Positions 26,754-34,896 of a DNA stretch of 64,000 bases are shown piece after piece. The position numbers were made by a program, and so were the translations under genes. The DNA comes from Sphingobacterium micropteri (GTDB taxonomy: Bacteria > Bacteroidota > Bacteroidia > Sphingobacteriales > Sphingobacteriaceae): contig NZ_JACOIK010000009.1 of assembly GCF_014692515.1 (NCBI RefSeq), positions 1 through 64,000 on the forward strand, given 5' to 3'. Numbering within the stretch: position 1 is the first letter of the stretch; each line of letters opens with the position of its first letter. Below the pieces are notes generated by a model. It saw only the letters and a program-made list of their open reading frames with translations. It was not told where the DNA came from and searched no databases.

Positions 26754-27059
26754 AGACTGTGAGCATTTGAAATAAACAGATAGGATTTGCTGGTACAGGT
26801 AGTGTTGTCTGCCAGACTATCTGGCAGCAAAAAGCTCCTTTTAAACGTTAACGCATCATTTTTCCTCCAATATGAAAAGGATAAATAAAAGTGCTGAACG
26901 GATAAATAGAGCGTTACAACGGTTAGTAGTAATCTTCTTTTCATCACAATTCATTATAATTGATACGTTGAAAGTACAGAATATTAGAACATTATCCAAT
27001 TCTGGTGGTTAATCTTTTTAAAAAAGAAGATTTCGTTTTGGTTTAAGCACAAAAAACGC
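26754..27059. other. Intergenic region upstream of HhH-comEC-recQ operon
   Basis: No gene is visible. It contains a perfect inverted repeat, CTGCCAGA/TCTGGCAG (26809-26827), between 56 and 75 bp upstream of the HhH start, and the -33 box of the initiator tRNA promoter at the right end. A convincing minus-strand TAnnTTTG for the operon was not found. Confidence 0.5.
26809..26827. promoter_or_regulatory. Inverted repeat upstream of DNA-uptake operon
   Basis: CTGCCAGA and TCTGGCAG pair perfectly around CTA. The position suits an operator or a 5'-leader hairpin of the minus-strand operon. The function is inferred. Confidence 0.4.
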
Positions 27060-27067
27060 TATCTTTG
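27036..27067 (+). promoter_or_regulatory. Promoter of tandem initiator tRNA genes
   Basis: TTTTG (27036-27040), 19 bases, then TATCTTTG (27060-27067), 14 bp before the first tRNA. This is an excellent match to the consensus. Confidence 0.85.
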
Positions 27068-27081
27068 TGTCACCAAAAAAT

Positions 27082-27154
<73 letters not shown>

Positions 27155-27206
27155 CTAAATAAAAGAGCAAAGCGCGAGGCTGAGCTTAAAAAAAATAAAG
27201 AAACAT

Positions 27207-27279
<73 letters not shown>

Positions 27280-27285
27280 CTAAAC

Positions 27286-27317
27286 AAAAGCGCTAAGGAA
27301 ACTTGGCGCTTTTTTAT
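27286..27317 (+). terminator. Terminator of initiator tRNA pair
   Basis: AAAGCGC-T-AAG / CTT-G-GCGCTTT around GAAA, followed by a T run. Confidence 0.85.
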
Positions 27318-27336
27318 TTCCATCATACGAGGTCGC

Positions 27337-27362
27337 AAAAAAGGCGACACTTAGGCCGCCTC
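27337..27362 (-). terminator. Terminator of prs
   Basis: On the minus strand GGCGGCC...GTCGCC forms a stem followed by TTTTTT, 24 bp after the prs stop. Confidence 0.7.
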
Positions 27363-27385
27363 TACTCTTTAACTAAATGTTATCG

Positions 27386-28342
27386 TTATTTAATATCAAA
27401 CAGATCCGAAATTGACCCGTGTTCATTCACATTCTTAATCGCGCCGGCAAATAGGTCAGCCGTAGATAATACTTTAATTTTACTACAACTTCTTTGCTTC
27501 TCCGGATTTAACTGGATAGTATCCGTGACAATCATTTCTGTTAACACCGAATTTTCGATTGTATCATAAGCCTTGCCCGATAAGACTGCATGCGTACAGA
27601 CTGCCCTTACCGAACGGGCGCCGTTTTCCATAATCAGTGCCGCAGCTTTTGACAGCGTACCTGCCGTATCACAGATATCATCTATTAAAACCACATCTTG
27701 ATCCTTCACTTCTCCAATGATAGACATAGATTCGATCTCATTGGCACGTTTACGACGTTTGTCACAGATGATAACCTCCGCATTGAAGAATTTAGCAAAT
27801 GTACGGGCGCGGTATGATCCTCCCATATCTGGAGACGCGATGGTAAGGTTGGGCAAATTCAACGATTTGATATAGGGAACGAATATAATCGAACCATCCA
27901 AGTGATCTACTGGAATATCAAAGAATCCTTGTATCTGGGCAGCATGCAAATCCATGGTCATGATACGGTGTGCACCAGCAGCCATAATGAGGTTTGCAAT
28001 TAATTTTGCACCAATCGCAACACGTGGCTTATCTTTTCTGTCTTGACGGGCATAACCAAAATAAGGAACGACCACCGTGATATAATGAGCAGAAGCGCGC
28101 TTCGCCGCATCGATCATCAATAAAAGCTCTAAAAGATTGTCGGTTGGTTGGTTTGTGGATTGGATTAAGAATATGTCGCTTCCGCGTACTGATTCATTGT
28201 AAAAAGGCTGAATTTCCCCATCGCTGAACTTGGATAAGGTCATATCGCCAAGCGGCTTTCCATAGGATGTGGAGATTTTTTCCGCTAATTCCACTGTTCC
28301 AGACCCTGCGAACAGCTTCACCGTGTTAAATTGCAAAGGCAT
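27386..28342 (-). CDS. prs: Ribose-phosphate pyrophosphokinase (PRPP synthetase)
   Basis: This 318-residue enzyme makes PRPP from ribose-5-phosphate and ATP, feeding purine, pyrimidine, histidine and tryptophan synthesis. Seen are FSDGEIQPFYNESVRG, YFGYARQDRKDKPR (ATP loop), DLHAAQIQGFFDIPVDHL (the divalent-cation/PRPP signature) and VVLIDDICDTAGTLSKAA (the ribose-5-phosphate loop). The length is standard. A minus-strand TAATTTTG (28397-28404) lies between it and tRNA-Gln, so it may have its own promoter or share that of the tRNA. Confidence 0.97.
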   Translation of the reverse strand: MPLQFNTVKLFAGSGTVELAEKISTSYGKPLGDMTLSKFSDGEIQPFYNESVRGSDIFLIQSTNQPTDNLLELLLMIDAAKRASAHYITVVVPYFGYARQDRKDKPRVAIGAKLIANLIMAAGAHRIMTMDLHAAQIQGFFDIPVDHLDGSIIFVPYIKSLNLPNLTIASPDMGGSYRARTFAKFFNAEVIICDKRRKRANEIESMSIIGEVKDQDVVLIDDICDTAGTLSKAAALIMENGARSVRAVCTHAVLSGKAYDTIENSVLTEMIVTDTIQLNPEKQRSCSKIKVLSTADLFAGAIKNVNEHGSISDLFDIK

Positions 28343-28410
28343 TTCTTATGCGTGTTTTATATGTTGGATTTATTTAATATTCCAATTAGAAGAAAACAAA
28401 ATTAAAAAAG

Positions 28411-28481
28411 TTGTCCGACCTGGATTCGAACCAAGACTAAATGAACCAAAATCACTTGTACTACCCTTATACTATCGGACA
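28411..28481 (-). tRNA. tRNA-Gln (anticodon UUG)
   Basis: On the minus strand TGTCCGA/TCGGACA forms the acceptor stem. The anticodon loop TTTTGGT gives UUG, and the T arm contains GGTTCGAATCC. It is 71 nt long with no encoded CCA. It lies upstream of prs on the same strand. Confidence 0.94.
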
Positions 28482-28508
28482 AACTCCAAGATTAACTTAG
28501 TTTTGCGA

Positions 28509-28536
28509 CAAAGTTAGCCAAATGTTTCTTAAAACA
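28509..28536 (-). promoter_or_regulatory. Promoter of tRNA-Gln (and perhaps prs)
   Basis: On the minus strand TTTTG (around 28531-28536) precedes TAACTTTG (28509-28516) by about 15-19 bases, and transcription would begin just before the tRNA. Confidence 0.65.
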
Positions 28537-28617
28537 AAAGCTAAATTACTTTCTGCTATAGCCGATAAATGGAAAACACCGGAAACCGTGTAACCATCTA
28601 AATATTAGTAAATAAAA

Positions 28618-28648
28618 TTTGCTTAATCAAAAAAATACGGTATTTTTG
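28618..28648 (+). promoter_or_regulatory. Promoter of rplY
   Basis: TTTG (28618-28621), 19 bases, TATTTTTG (28641-28648). The leader of about 85 nt contains a GC-rich hairpin (CCCC...GGGG, 28684-28698), unusual for this AT-rich intergenic DNA. Confidence 0.75.
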
Positions 28649-28736
28649 CACCTCAAATTTAGATAATTAAGAAATGAAACCGACCCCAGTCTCGGGGGAG
28701 CTCTCATCAACAATTAAAAATTAAAAAACAAATTAG

Positions 28737-29333
28737 ATGAAATCAATTGCTATTAGCGGTTCTGCTAGACAGAACGTAGGGAAAAGAGATGCAAAAGAAT
28801 TGCGTTACGAAGGAAAGATTCCTGCAGTTCTTTATGGTGGTAAAGAACAAACCCACCTTGCTGTATCCGCAGCTGATTTGAAATCCGTTCTTTATACTGC
28901 TGACGTGGTATTTGTAGAACTGGATATCGACGGCAAAAAAACACGTGCTATTGTTCAAGATACACAATTCCACCCACTTACCGACTTGGTAACGCATGTG
29001 GATTTCTTAGAATTGTTTGATGACAAGCAAGTTTCTGTAAACATCCCTATCAAATTAACGGGAGATTCTCCAGGTGTTAAAATGGGGGGTAAGCTTGTTC
29101 AGAAACTACGTAACCTTCGTGTGAAAGCATTGCCAAATGATCTTCCTCAGGAAATCACAGTTCCTATGGAATCTTTAGAGGTTGGCAAATCTTACCGTGT
29201 TGGACAAGTATCCTTAGAAAATGCCAAAGTTCTTAATAATGCAGACGACACCATCGTATCGGTAGTAATGTCTCGTGCATTGCGTCAAGCAGAGCAAGAA
29301 GCAGCTAAAGCAGCTAAAGGCGGCAAGAAATAA
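28737..29333 (+). CDS. rplY: 50S ribosomal protein L25/general stress protein Ctc
   Basis: This 198-residue two-domain L25 binds 5S rRNA. The N-terminal L25 domain runs from SIAISGSARQNVGKRDAKEL to about residue 92 (RAIVQDTQFHPLTD), and the C-terminal TL5/CTC beta domain (VSVNIPIKLTGDSPGVKMGG onward) is the longer form found outside enteric bacteria. It ends in a lysine/alanine-rich tail. It has its own promoter and a strong terminator (29355-29388). Confidence 0.96.
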   Translation: MKSIAISGSARQNVGKRDAKELRYEGKIPAVLYGGKEQTHLAVSAADLKSVLYTADVVFVELDIDGKKTRAIVQDTQFHPLTDLVTHVDFLELFDDKQVSVNIPIKLTGDSPGVKMGGKLVQKLRNLRVKALPNDLPQEITVPMESLEVGKSYRVGQVSLENAKVLNNADDTIVSVVMSRALRQAEQEAAKAAKGGKK

Positions 29334-29354
29334 TACCGAGGTATTTAGACAAAT

Positions 29355-29388
29355 AAAAAAGCATCGCAACATGTTGCGATGCTTTTTT
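29355..29388 (+). terminator. Terminator of rplY
   Basis: AAAAGCATCGCAAC / GTTGCGATGCTTTTTT, a near-perfect hairpin with a T tract. Confidence 0.9.
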
Positions 29389-29422
29389 ATTTGTCTAACA
29401 TCTAATTCCTATATTTGCGACC

Positions 29423-29986
29423 ATGAATTATTTAATTGTCGGACTAGGCAATATTGGCAAGGAATACGCAGATACACGCCATAACATCGGCTTTATGGTG
29501 GTGGATGAAGCAGCAAACCAAGCCGGATCAACCTGGTCATTACTAAAGCTCGCCTACTACACGGAATTTAAACTTAAAGGCAGAAACGTATACATGATTA
29601 AGCCTACTACTTTTATGAATTTAAGTGGGAAGGCCGTCAACTATTGGATGCAAGAGCTAAAAGTTCCGATACAAAATGTACTGATCGTGGTAGACGATCT
29701 TGCTATTCCATTTGGTTCACTGCGAATCAAGCCGAAAGGTTCCGCTGCAGGCCATAACGGACTACGCTCCATAGAGGCTACTTGTGGCGGACAAAACTAT
29801 CCTCGCCTACGCTTTGGCATCGGCGATAATTTCCCCAAAGGACGCCAAGTGGATTATGTATTGAGCCCTTTTGATCGCGATGAACAGAAAGAACTACCTG
29901 CGTTAATAGATCACTCCGTAAAAATGATACAAAGCTTTGTTCACATTGGTATCGAATTGACGATGACGAATTTGAATACGAAGTAA
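29423..29986 (+). CDS. pth: Peptidyl-tRNA hydrolase
   Basis: This 187-residue enzyme frees tRNA from peptidyl-tRNA dropped by ribosomes. It shows LIVGLGNIGKEYADTRHNIG with the catalytic His20, KPTTFMNLSGKAV, VDDLAIPFG with the conserved aspartate, and KGSAAGHNGLRSIE. The size and motif order are standard. It follows rplY, as in many bacteria, but a terminator separates them. It converges with the BlaR1-like gene. Confidence 0.97.
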   Translation: MNYLIVGLGNIGKEYADTRHNIGFMVVDEAANQAGSTWSLLKLAYYTEFKLKGRNVYMIKPTTFMNLSGKAVNYWMQELKVPIQNVLIVVDDLAIPFGSLRIKPKGSAAGHNGLRSIEATCGGQNYPRLRFGIGDNFPKGRQVDYVLSPFDRDEQKELPALIDHSVKMIQSFVHIGIELTMTNLNTK

Positions 29987-29994
29987 AGTTACCG

Positions 29995-30018
29995 GGTGGG
30001 GCGTCTAAACACCCCACC
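29995..30018. terminator. GC-rich hairpin between pth and BlaR1-like gene
   Basis: GGTGGGG / CCCCACC around a 10-nt loop lies between convergent genes. No T tract follows on either strand, so termination is only likely. Confidence 0.45.
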
Positions 30019-30023
30019 GATAT

Positions 30024-32048
30024 CTATTTCGTTTCTATCAAAACCAGTCCATCATGCTCCCCTAAATCAATATTCCTATAAAACTTCAGATAATTTTTAG
30101 CATCCTCGTTTGACAATGTAGCAATACTCTTTTTCTCACTTTCCTTTATCTTGGAATATGCTTCTTTTGACATGACTTCACCATCGACCATATAAATAGG
30201 ATTTCTCAAGGACACGGGCAGTTTCGTTGATGGTGTCCATTTTCGTGTAGCATCTTTTGTTTTTGTAGTAATAATAATCACCCCGTCCTTCCCATTCTCG
30301 CCATAAGCCAATCGAGCGTTATCATCTTTCAAAACAGTCATAGACTCTATTGTATTCGGATCTATGGCGTCCAATTTTCCTTTCGGTTGCACGACCCCGT
30401 CAATAACATACAGCGGATGGGTGTCACCACTTATCCCCTGACCTCTTATCCTAATCCTCGGGCGTTCTGTTGTATCCGATTCCGTCGACTTGTTGCGGGC
30501 CCCATAACCTACTACCACAACTTCATCATCCTTACCTTTTGAAAGGTCTCCTTTTACACCTACACGCCCGTCATTTTCTTTTTTTGTTGTTATCTTGATC
30601 ACACCGTGTTTCGCATTTTCACCATAGATCGATTGGGCAGAAGCATCTTTTAAAACCTCGACGGATTCTATTGTGTTTGGATCTAAAACGTCCAATGCTG
30701 CTCTTCCCTCTTTCTGCACCACCCCGTCAATCACATATAAAATTTTCTTCATGTCTTCCTGTCGCCTATCATATCCTTCTTTTGACAATGCAGAAACTAC
30801 CCCTTCTTTATTTGGGGAGTTGGGGAATTGCAGTTGCATCCATCTTACTGAACCAAGCCGTAGGTCATACAATTCACTATTGTCTTTTTGAAGAAACTCT
30901 GCTTTCGATATCACCTGGTTATCATACACATACAAATAGTCCTTACGTTGATCGATATCCGCTCTACTGTCCAATTTCCTTAGATGATCTTCCACATCTC
31001 CCGTTCCGCCAACAATTTGTATCCGTGGTGTTGTGTCTGTTACACGTTCTTCCTCCACTGTATCCGTCGCAACAATAGTCCTTTCCAAAATTTTTCCCCT
31101 GTCTTCCGGCTTTCCCTCTCTATTATCCGGTTTAAAAACATCCAGCTTAAAGTCCCGAGCCACTTCTACAGCTTCGGCTATCCGGCTGTCTGCCTTACTG
31201 ATCGTAAATGCTCCTGCCGTGAAAATAACGATCGGCAACAGAAAAGCATATTTGCTCAATTCAAGTTTCGACGATTTTTTCTTGTTCATCATCATAATGC
31301 GCTTTTTTAAAAATTTAAAATTAAACTGATTGCTGAGGCCGATCGAAGCGCCCTGCTTCGACACCTGCAGCAACGAATACTGATAGGTTTGCCGGTCCAC
31401 ACCCTTATTCAGCACTTGTTGATCAGTCAAGTATTCCAAATTTTGACGTACGGCTCTGCGCATGAACCAAACGAAGGGATTATACCAACAAACTATCCGT
31501 AAAATTTCAAACATTAATATATCCATACTGTGAAGGCCTTTCACGTGGATATCCTCATGTTCAAAAATATCATAGAGTTCTGGTTCCTGATGTTGTTCTT
31601 TATGAAGGTAAATCTTGTTTAAAAAAGAAAAAGGAACAATAGGAAATAATACATCCTGATACCAGTATGTTTTCCATATAGCTTTCCTCGAGTAAAGATG
31701 AATACGCAATAAACTCAGCAGTTGTATACAGAATCGTATAGCAAACCACAATCCGACGACTGCGACACTGCTATATATTGCATTTTCTAACGTATAAACA
31801 GATTCCTCTACTTGTTGCATATAAAAATCAGGTAAATACGTCATCCATTCACCTACAGGCTCTATATGTTGCCGAACAAGGGTTTTAATATCCAAAAAAG
31901 GGTACGCAAATGCGAAAACAACTCCTACAAGAAAATACCCTCTATTCAGACGATAGAATGTCAATTTTCTTAGCAATACGTAATATCCGATGTACACAAT
32001 AATCAACAGAATATTGACTTGGGCGATATAGGCAAGTAAAGAATACAT
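30024..32048 (-). CDS. M56 (BlaR1/MecR1-like) metallopeptidase with TonB-plug-like repeats
   Basis: This 674-residue membrane protein has N-terminal helices at about residues 5-25, 38-52 and 90-112, a zinc-protease motif HEDIH at 164-168, and a further membrane helix at about 266-283. The C-terminal periplasmic region contains two repeats of TonB-receptor plug type (YVIDGVVQ...DPNTIESV.VLKD...YGENAKHGVI.ITTK) at about 437-489 and 547-596, plus the SusC-like motif DEVVVVGYG near 508. Its partner BlaI-type repressor lies 3 bp upstream. The pair senses an external signal and relieves repression by proteolysis, as in BlaR1/BlaI. No beta-lactamase gene is adjacent, so the regulon is unknown. Confidence 0.88.
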   Translation of the reverse strand: MYSLLAYIAQVNILLIIVYIGYYVLLRKLTFYRLNRGYFLVGVVFAFAYPFLDIKTLVRQHIEPVGEWMTYLPDFYMQQVEESVYTLENAIYSSVAVVGLWFAIRFCIQLLSLLRIHLYSRKAIWKTYWYQDVLFPIVPFSFLNKIYLHKEQHQEPELYDIFEHEDIHVKGLHSMDILMFEILRIVCWYNPFVWFMRRAVRQNLEYLTDQQVLNKGVDRQTYQYSLLQVSKQGASIGLSNQFNFKFLKKRIMMMNKKKSSKLELSKYAFLLPIVIFTAGAFTISKADSRIAEAVEVARDFKLDVFKPDNREGKPEDRGKILERTIVATDTVEEERVTDTTPRIQIVGGTGDVEDHLRKLDSRADIDQRKDYLYVYDNQVISKAEFLQKDNSELYDLRLGSVRWMQLQFPNSPNKEGVVSALSKEGYDRRQEDMKKILYVIDGVVQKEGRAALDVLDPNTIESVEVLKDASAQSIYGENAKHGVIKITTKKENDGRVGVKGDLSKGKDDEVVVVGYGARNKSTESDTTERPRIRIRGQGISGDTHPLYVIDGVVQPKGKLDAIDPNTIESMTVLKDDNARLAYGENGKDGVIIITTKTKDATRKWTPSTKLPVSLRNPIYMVDGEVMSKEAYSKIKESEKKSIATLSNEDAKNYLKFYRNIDLGEHDGLVLIETK

Positions 32049-32051
32049 AAT

Positions 32052-32414
32052 CTAAGATTGTTTTTTCTGTATCATATCCATGATTTCTTTCAATTCCGTT
32101 GCAGAAAGCTTCTCTTCTTTCACAAAGAAAGAAACCATTTCTTTATAGGAGTTTTTAAAATAATCACCTACGAATCCATGCATAAACCTCCCTTTATATT
32201 CCTCTTCAGAAATAATAGATTCATAGCGCTTAGCATTAGCATATTTGACAGCTTTCACATAGCCTTTGCGTTCCAAGTTTCTAATAGTCGATGCTAATGT
32301 GGTATAAGGCGGCTTCTCTCCTTTTAAATTATCCAATATTTCTTTCACAAATCCGCCATCTAATTGCCAAATGGACAACATGGCTTCTTCTTCTTGAATG
32401 GTTAACTTTTCCAT
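32052..32414 (-). CDS. BlaI/MecI/CopY-family transcriptional repressor
   Basis: This 120-residue winged-helix repressor starts MEKLTIQEEEAMLSIWQLDGG, with the recognition-helix region PPYTTLASTIRNLERKGYVK, both standard for Penicillinase_R proteins. In the family, a dimer represses and is cleaved by the M56 partner encoded directly downstream (3-bp gap). The ATG at 32414 is chosen over a TTG two codons earlier. Confidence 0.93.
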   Translation of the reverse strand: MEKLTIQEEEAMLSIWQLDGGFVKEILDNLKGEKPPYTTLASTIRNLERKGYVKAVKYANAKRYESIISEEEYKGRFMHGFVGDYFKNSYKEMVSFFVKEEKLSATELKEIMDMIQKKQS

Positions 32415-32559
32415 AATCAATACTAATCTTTCACAATACTACGAAAATTTCGTAAATACCACAAATATTTAACAGAAAAGATTACTAGATTAAAAATGAA
32501 TAGTGACAGTTCTTTGTCATTTAAATTGCATCGTTATTAGATTTTATCACCGATTTTTT

Positions 32560-32567
32560 TACATTTG
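32560..32567 (+). promoter_or_regulatory. -7 promoter element of gltA
   Basis: TACATTTG matches TAnnTTTG, 31 bp before the gltA ATG. Confidence 0.55.
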
Positions 32568-32598
32568 TAAAATAAGAGATTATTTATATTACTAACAT

Positions 32599-33885
32599 AT
32601 GTCGGATAAAGCAACAATAAATTTAGGCGGAAAATCATACGAATTGCCAGTTGTTATTGGTACTGAAAACGAAAAAGCAATTGACATCTCCAAATTAAGA
32701 GGTGAATCGGGATATATTACACTAGATCCGGGATTTAAAAATACAGGATCCACGGAAAGTGCCATTACTTTTCTTGATGGCGAACAAGGTATTTTACATT
32801 ATAGAGGCTACCCTATCGAGCAATTAGCGGAGAAATCAACTTTTTTAGAAGTGGCCTACCTTTTGATATATGGGGAACTTCCGACAAAAGAGGTGCTAGA
32901 ACAATTCCGTTCCGCGATTAGAAAACAGATGATGATCCACGAGGATATGAAGAATTTCTTCGTAGGCTTCCCGTCCAAATCCCACCCTATGGGGCAATTA
33001 TCTTGTTTAGTTGGCGCATTGTCTGCATTCTACCCAGAATCGTTGAATCCCAACGCTACAGAAGAGGAAGATAATAAAACCATCATCAATCTATTAGCCA
33101 AGATGCCTACAATCGTGTCCTGGATTCAGAAAAAATCATTAGGACAGCCGGTCGTGTACCCTAAAAATAATTACGGTTATATTGAGAACTTCTTGAATAT
33201 GATTTTTGGAGAAGTGACGGGCGAAACAACATTTGATCCAGTTGTCATCAGTGCTATGCATAAATTATTGATCTTACATGCAGACCACGAACAAAACTGT
33301 TCGACATCGACCGTTCGCATCGTAGGTTCATCTAATGCTAATTTATACGCTTCCATTTCGGCTGGCATCAATGCATTGTGGGGTCCACTACATGGCGGAG
33401 CCAACCAAGCCGTTATCGAAATGTTAGAAGCCATTAAAAATGATGGTGGCGACGCTGATAAATACCTTGCGAAAGCAAAAGACAAAAACGATCCATTCCG
33501 CTTGATGGGCTTTGGACACCGTGTATACAAGAATTTCGATCCCCGGGCAAAAATTATCAAAAAAGCGTGTGATGATATCTTAGAAAAATTAGGCGTAAAC
33601 GATCCGGTATTGGACATTGCAAAAAAATTAGAAGAAGCAGCATTAAACGATCAGTATTTCGTTGACAGAAAATTATATCCGAACGTGGATTTCTATTCCG
33701 GCATCATTTACCGCGCTTTAGGATTTGAATCGGACATGTTTACGGTATTATTTGCATTAGGACGCCTTCCAGGATGGATTGCACAATGGAAAGAAATGCG
33801 GGACAATAAAGAGCCAATCGGCCGTCCGCGTCAAGTTTATGTCGGAGAAACAAAACGTGACTACGTTGACTTCGATAAGCGATAA
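32599..33885 (+). CDS. gltA: Citrate synthase (type II)
   Basis: This 428-residue enzyme condenses acetyl-CoA and oxaloacetate in the TCA cycle. It has LDGEQGILHYRGYPIEQLAE, HADHEQNCSTSTVR, GPLHGGANQAVIEML with the active-site histidine, MGFGHRVYKNFDPRA, and VDFYSGIIYRALG with the catalytic aspartate. The N-terminal beta domain (residues 1-60) marks the hexameric Gram-negative type. It is a single gene with its own promoter and terminator. Confidence 0.97.
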   Translation: MSDKATINLGGKSYELPVVIGTENEKAIDISKLRGESGYITLDPGFKNTGSTESAITFLDGEQGILHYRGYPIEQLAEKSTFLEVAYLLIYGELPTKEVLEQFRSAIRKQMMIHEDMKNFFVGFPSKSHPMGQLSCLVGALSAFYPESLNPNATEEEDNKTIINLLAKMPTIVSWIQKKSLGQPVVYPKNNYGYIENFLNMIFGEVTGETTFDPVVISAMHKLLILHADHEQNCSTSTVRIVGSSNANLYASISAGINALWGPLHGGANQAVIEMLEAIKNDGGDADKYLAKAKDKNDPFRLMGFGHRVYKNFDPRAKIIKKACDDILEKLGVNDPVLDIAKKLEEAALNDQYFVDRKLYPNVDFYSGIIYRALGFESDMFTVLFALGRLPGWIAQWKEMRDNKEPIGRPRQVYVGETKRDYVDFDKR

Positions 33886-33886
33886 T

Positions 33887-33926
33887 AAAAAAACGCGATG
33901 AAAACTAAATTCATCGCGTTTTTTTA
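33887..33926 (+). terminator. Terminator of gltA (bidirectional)
   Basis: AACGCGATGAA / TTCATCGCGTT around AACTAAA with A and T tracts on both sides. It can also end the convergent META lipoprotein transcript. Confidence 0.9.
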
Positions 33927-33930
33927 TGGC

Positions 33931-34704
33931 TTATTTTTTATTCCAACGCATGACGACAATATCATCCATCATCATCGTCAACACGCTATCTTGTACATCA
34001 AAACTGGTAACGCGCTCGATATTTTTTAAAAACACTTGTTCTCCATTTCCTGGACACGCCATTTTTGTCGACATCAGTGGTCCAAATGAAATCGCATGTC
34101 CATCGATTTTTACATTCCCGGAAAAGTTGTTACAGCTACTGTTGCCATTCACCTTCTTTTCTGCCATATCAAATATAATGGTCGGCTTCCGTGAAGAATA
34201 CAACGTATTAAAATCGTCTGCTTCCATGATATAATCTAATTCCCATGTACCAGCCAGTTTATCAGATTGATCCGAGACCAAGGTAAATTTAGCTAATGCC
34301 GCTCCATTTTTTCCTTTTGATAAGATCAGTGTATTTTCATCAACGGTATAGGTATCCGCCTCTTCAAATAAAGTACGTAACCCATTTTCAACACGCATAT
34401 CTGCACAGGCCATCATCGTAGACATACCACGAGAAAAAGTAATGCCATTGTTCTTTTGCAACGTATATTCTCCGCCAATGCCATTACAGCCTCCACTGGC
34501 ACTATAACGACCCTTTTCTTCGTCCAATTTCAAAAATGGCATTTTGCCGTTTACTTTTGCAGGTACAGCTTCACCCTGCAATTCTACCAATTGCCATTGC
34601 TTCCCCACTAAAACGCCTACATGATGGCCAGATGGTTTCCGTACCGCACAACTGGCCAACAACATCACAAAGACAGCTAAATAAATAAAATTATATTTCT
34701 TCAT
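33931..34704 (-). CDS. META-domain lipoprotein (HslJ-like)
   Basis: This 257-residue lipoprotein has a signal peptide with lipobox LASC (Cys19). It carries two META domains: about residues 33-138 (WQLVELQGEAVP, GGCNGIGGEYTL, STMMACADMRVENGL) and about 150-254 (GTWELDYIMEAD, SSCNNFSGNVKI, STKMACPGNGEQVFL). HslJ-type META proteins are linked to heat and stress tolerance, but their biochemical function is not settled. The gene is monocistronic and converges with gltA. Confidence 0.9.
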   Translation of the reverse strand: MKKYNFIYLAVFVMLLASCAVRKPSGHHVGVLVGKQWQLVELQGEAVPAKVNGKMPFLKLDEEKGRYSASGGCNGIGGEYTLQKNNGITFSRGMSTMMACADMRVENGLRTLFEEADTYTVDENTLILSKGKNGAALAKFTLVSDQSDKLAGTWELDYIMEADDFNTLYSSRKPTIIFDMAEKKVNGNSSCNNFSGNVKIDGHAISFGPLMSTKMACPGNGEQVFLKNIERVTSFDVQDSVLTMMMDDIVVMRWNKK

Positions 34705-34856
34705 ATCCTAAATTATTCGTTGTTTATCTATTATAACACCTTTTCAAACGAAAGGTTTAAGCGCTATGCTACAAGATTATGGCAGATGATCAAAAATAAA
34801 ATCTACTATTCTAGTATATTTTCTTCAAATATTATGGCGTTTTGCTACGTTTTCCG

Positions 34857-34864
34857 TATGTTTG
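34857..34864 (+). promoter_or_regulatory. -7 promoter element of nuoH operon
   Basis: TATGTTTG lies 32 bp before the TTG start of nuoH, showing that the cluster begins with nuoH here rather than continuing from nuoG. Confidence 0.5.
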
Positions 34865-34896
34865 CATCCAATTAAGAACTATTCTAAAAAGACAAA

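Noticed and set aside
26726..26947. 73-codon frame opposite the tRNA promoter region
   Set aside because: It overlaps the start of the exported HhH gene on the same strand in another frame and has no family features.
31033..31329. Plus-strand frames of about 100 codons opposite the M56 gene
   Set aside because: They are antisense shadows of a recognised protein, with no start signal or family match.
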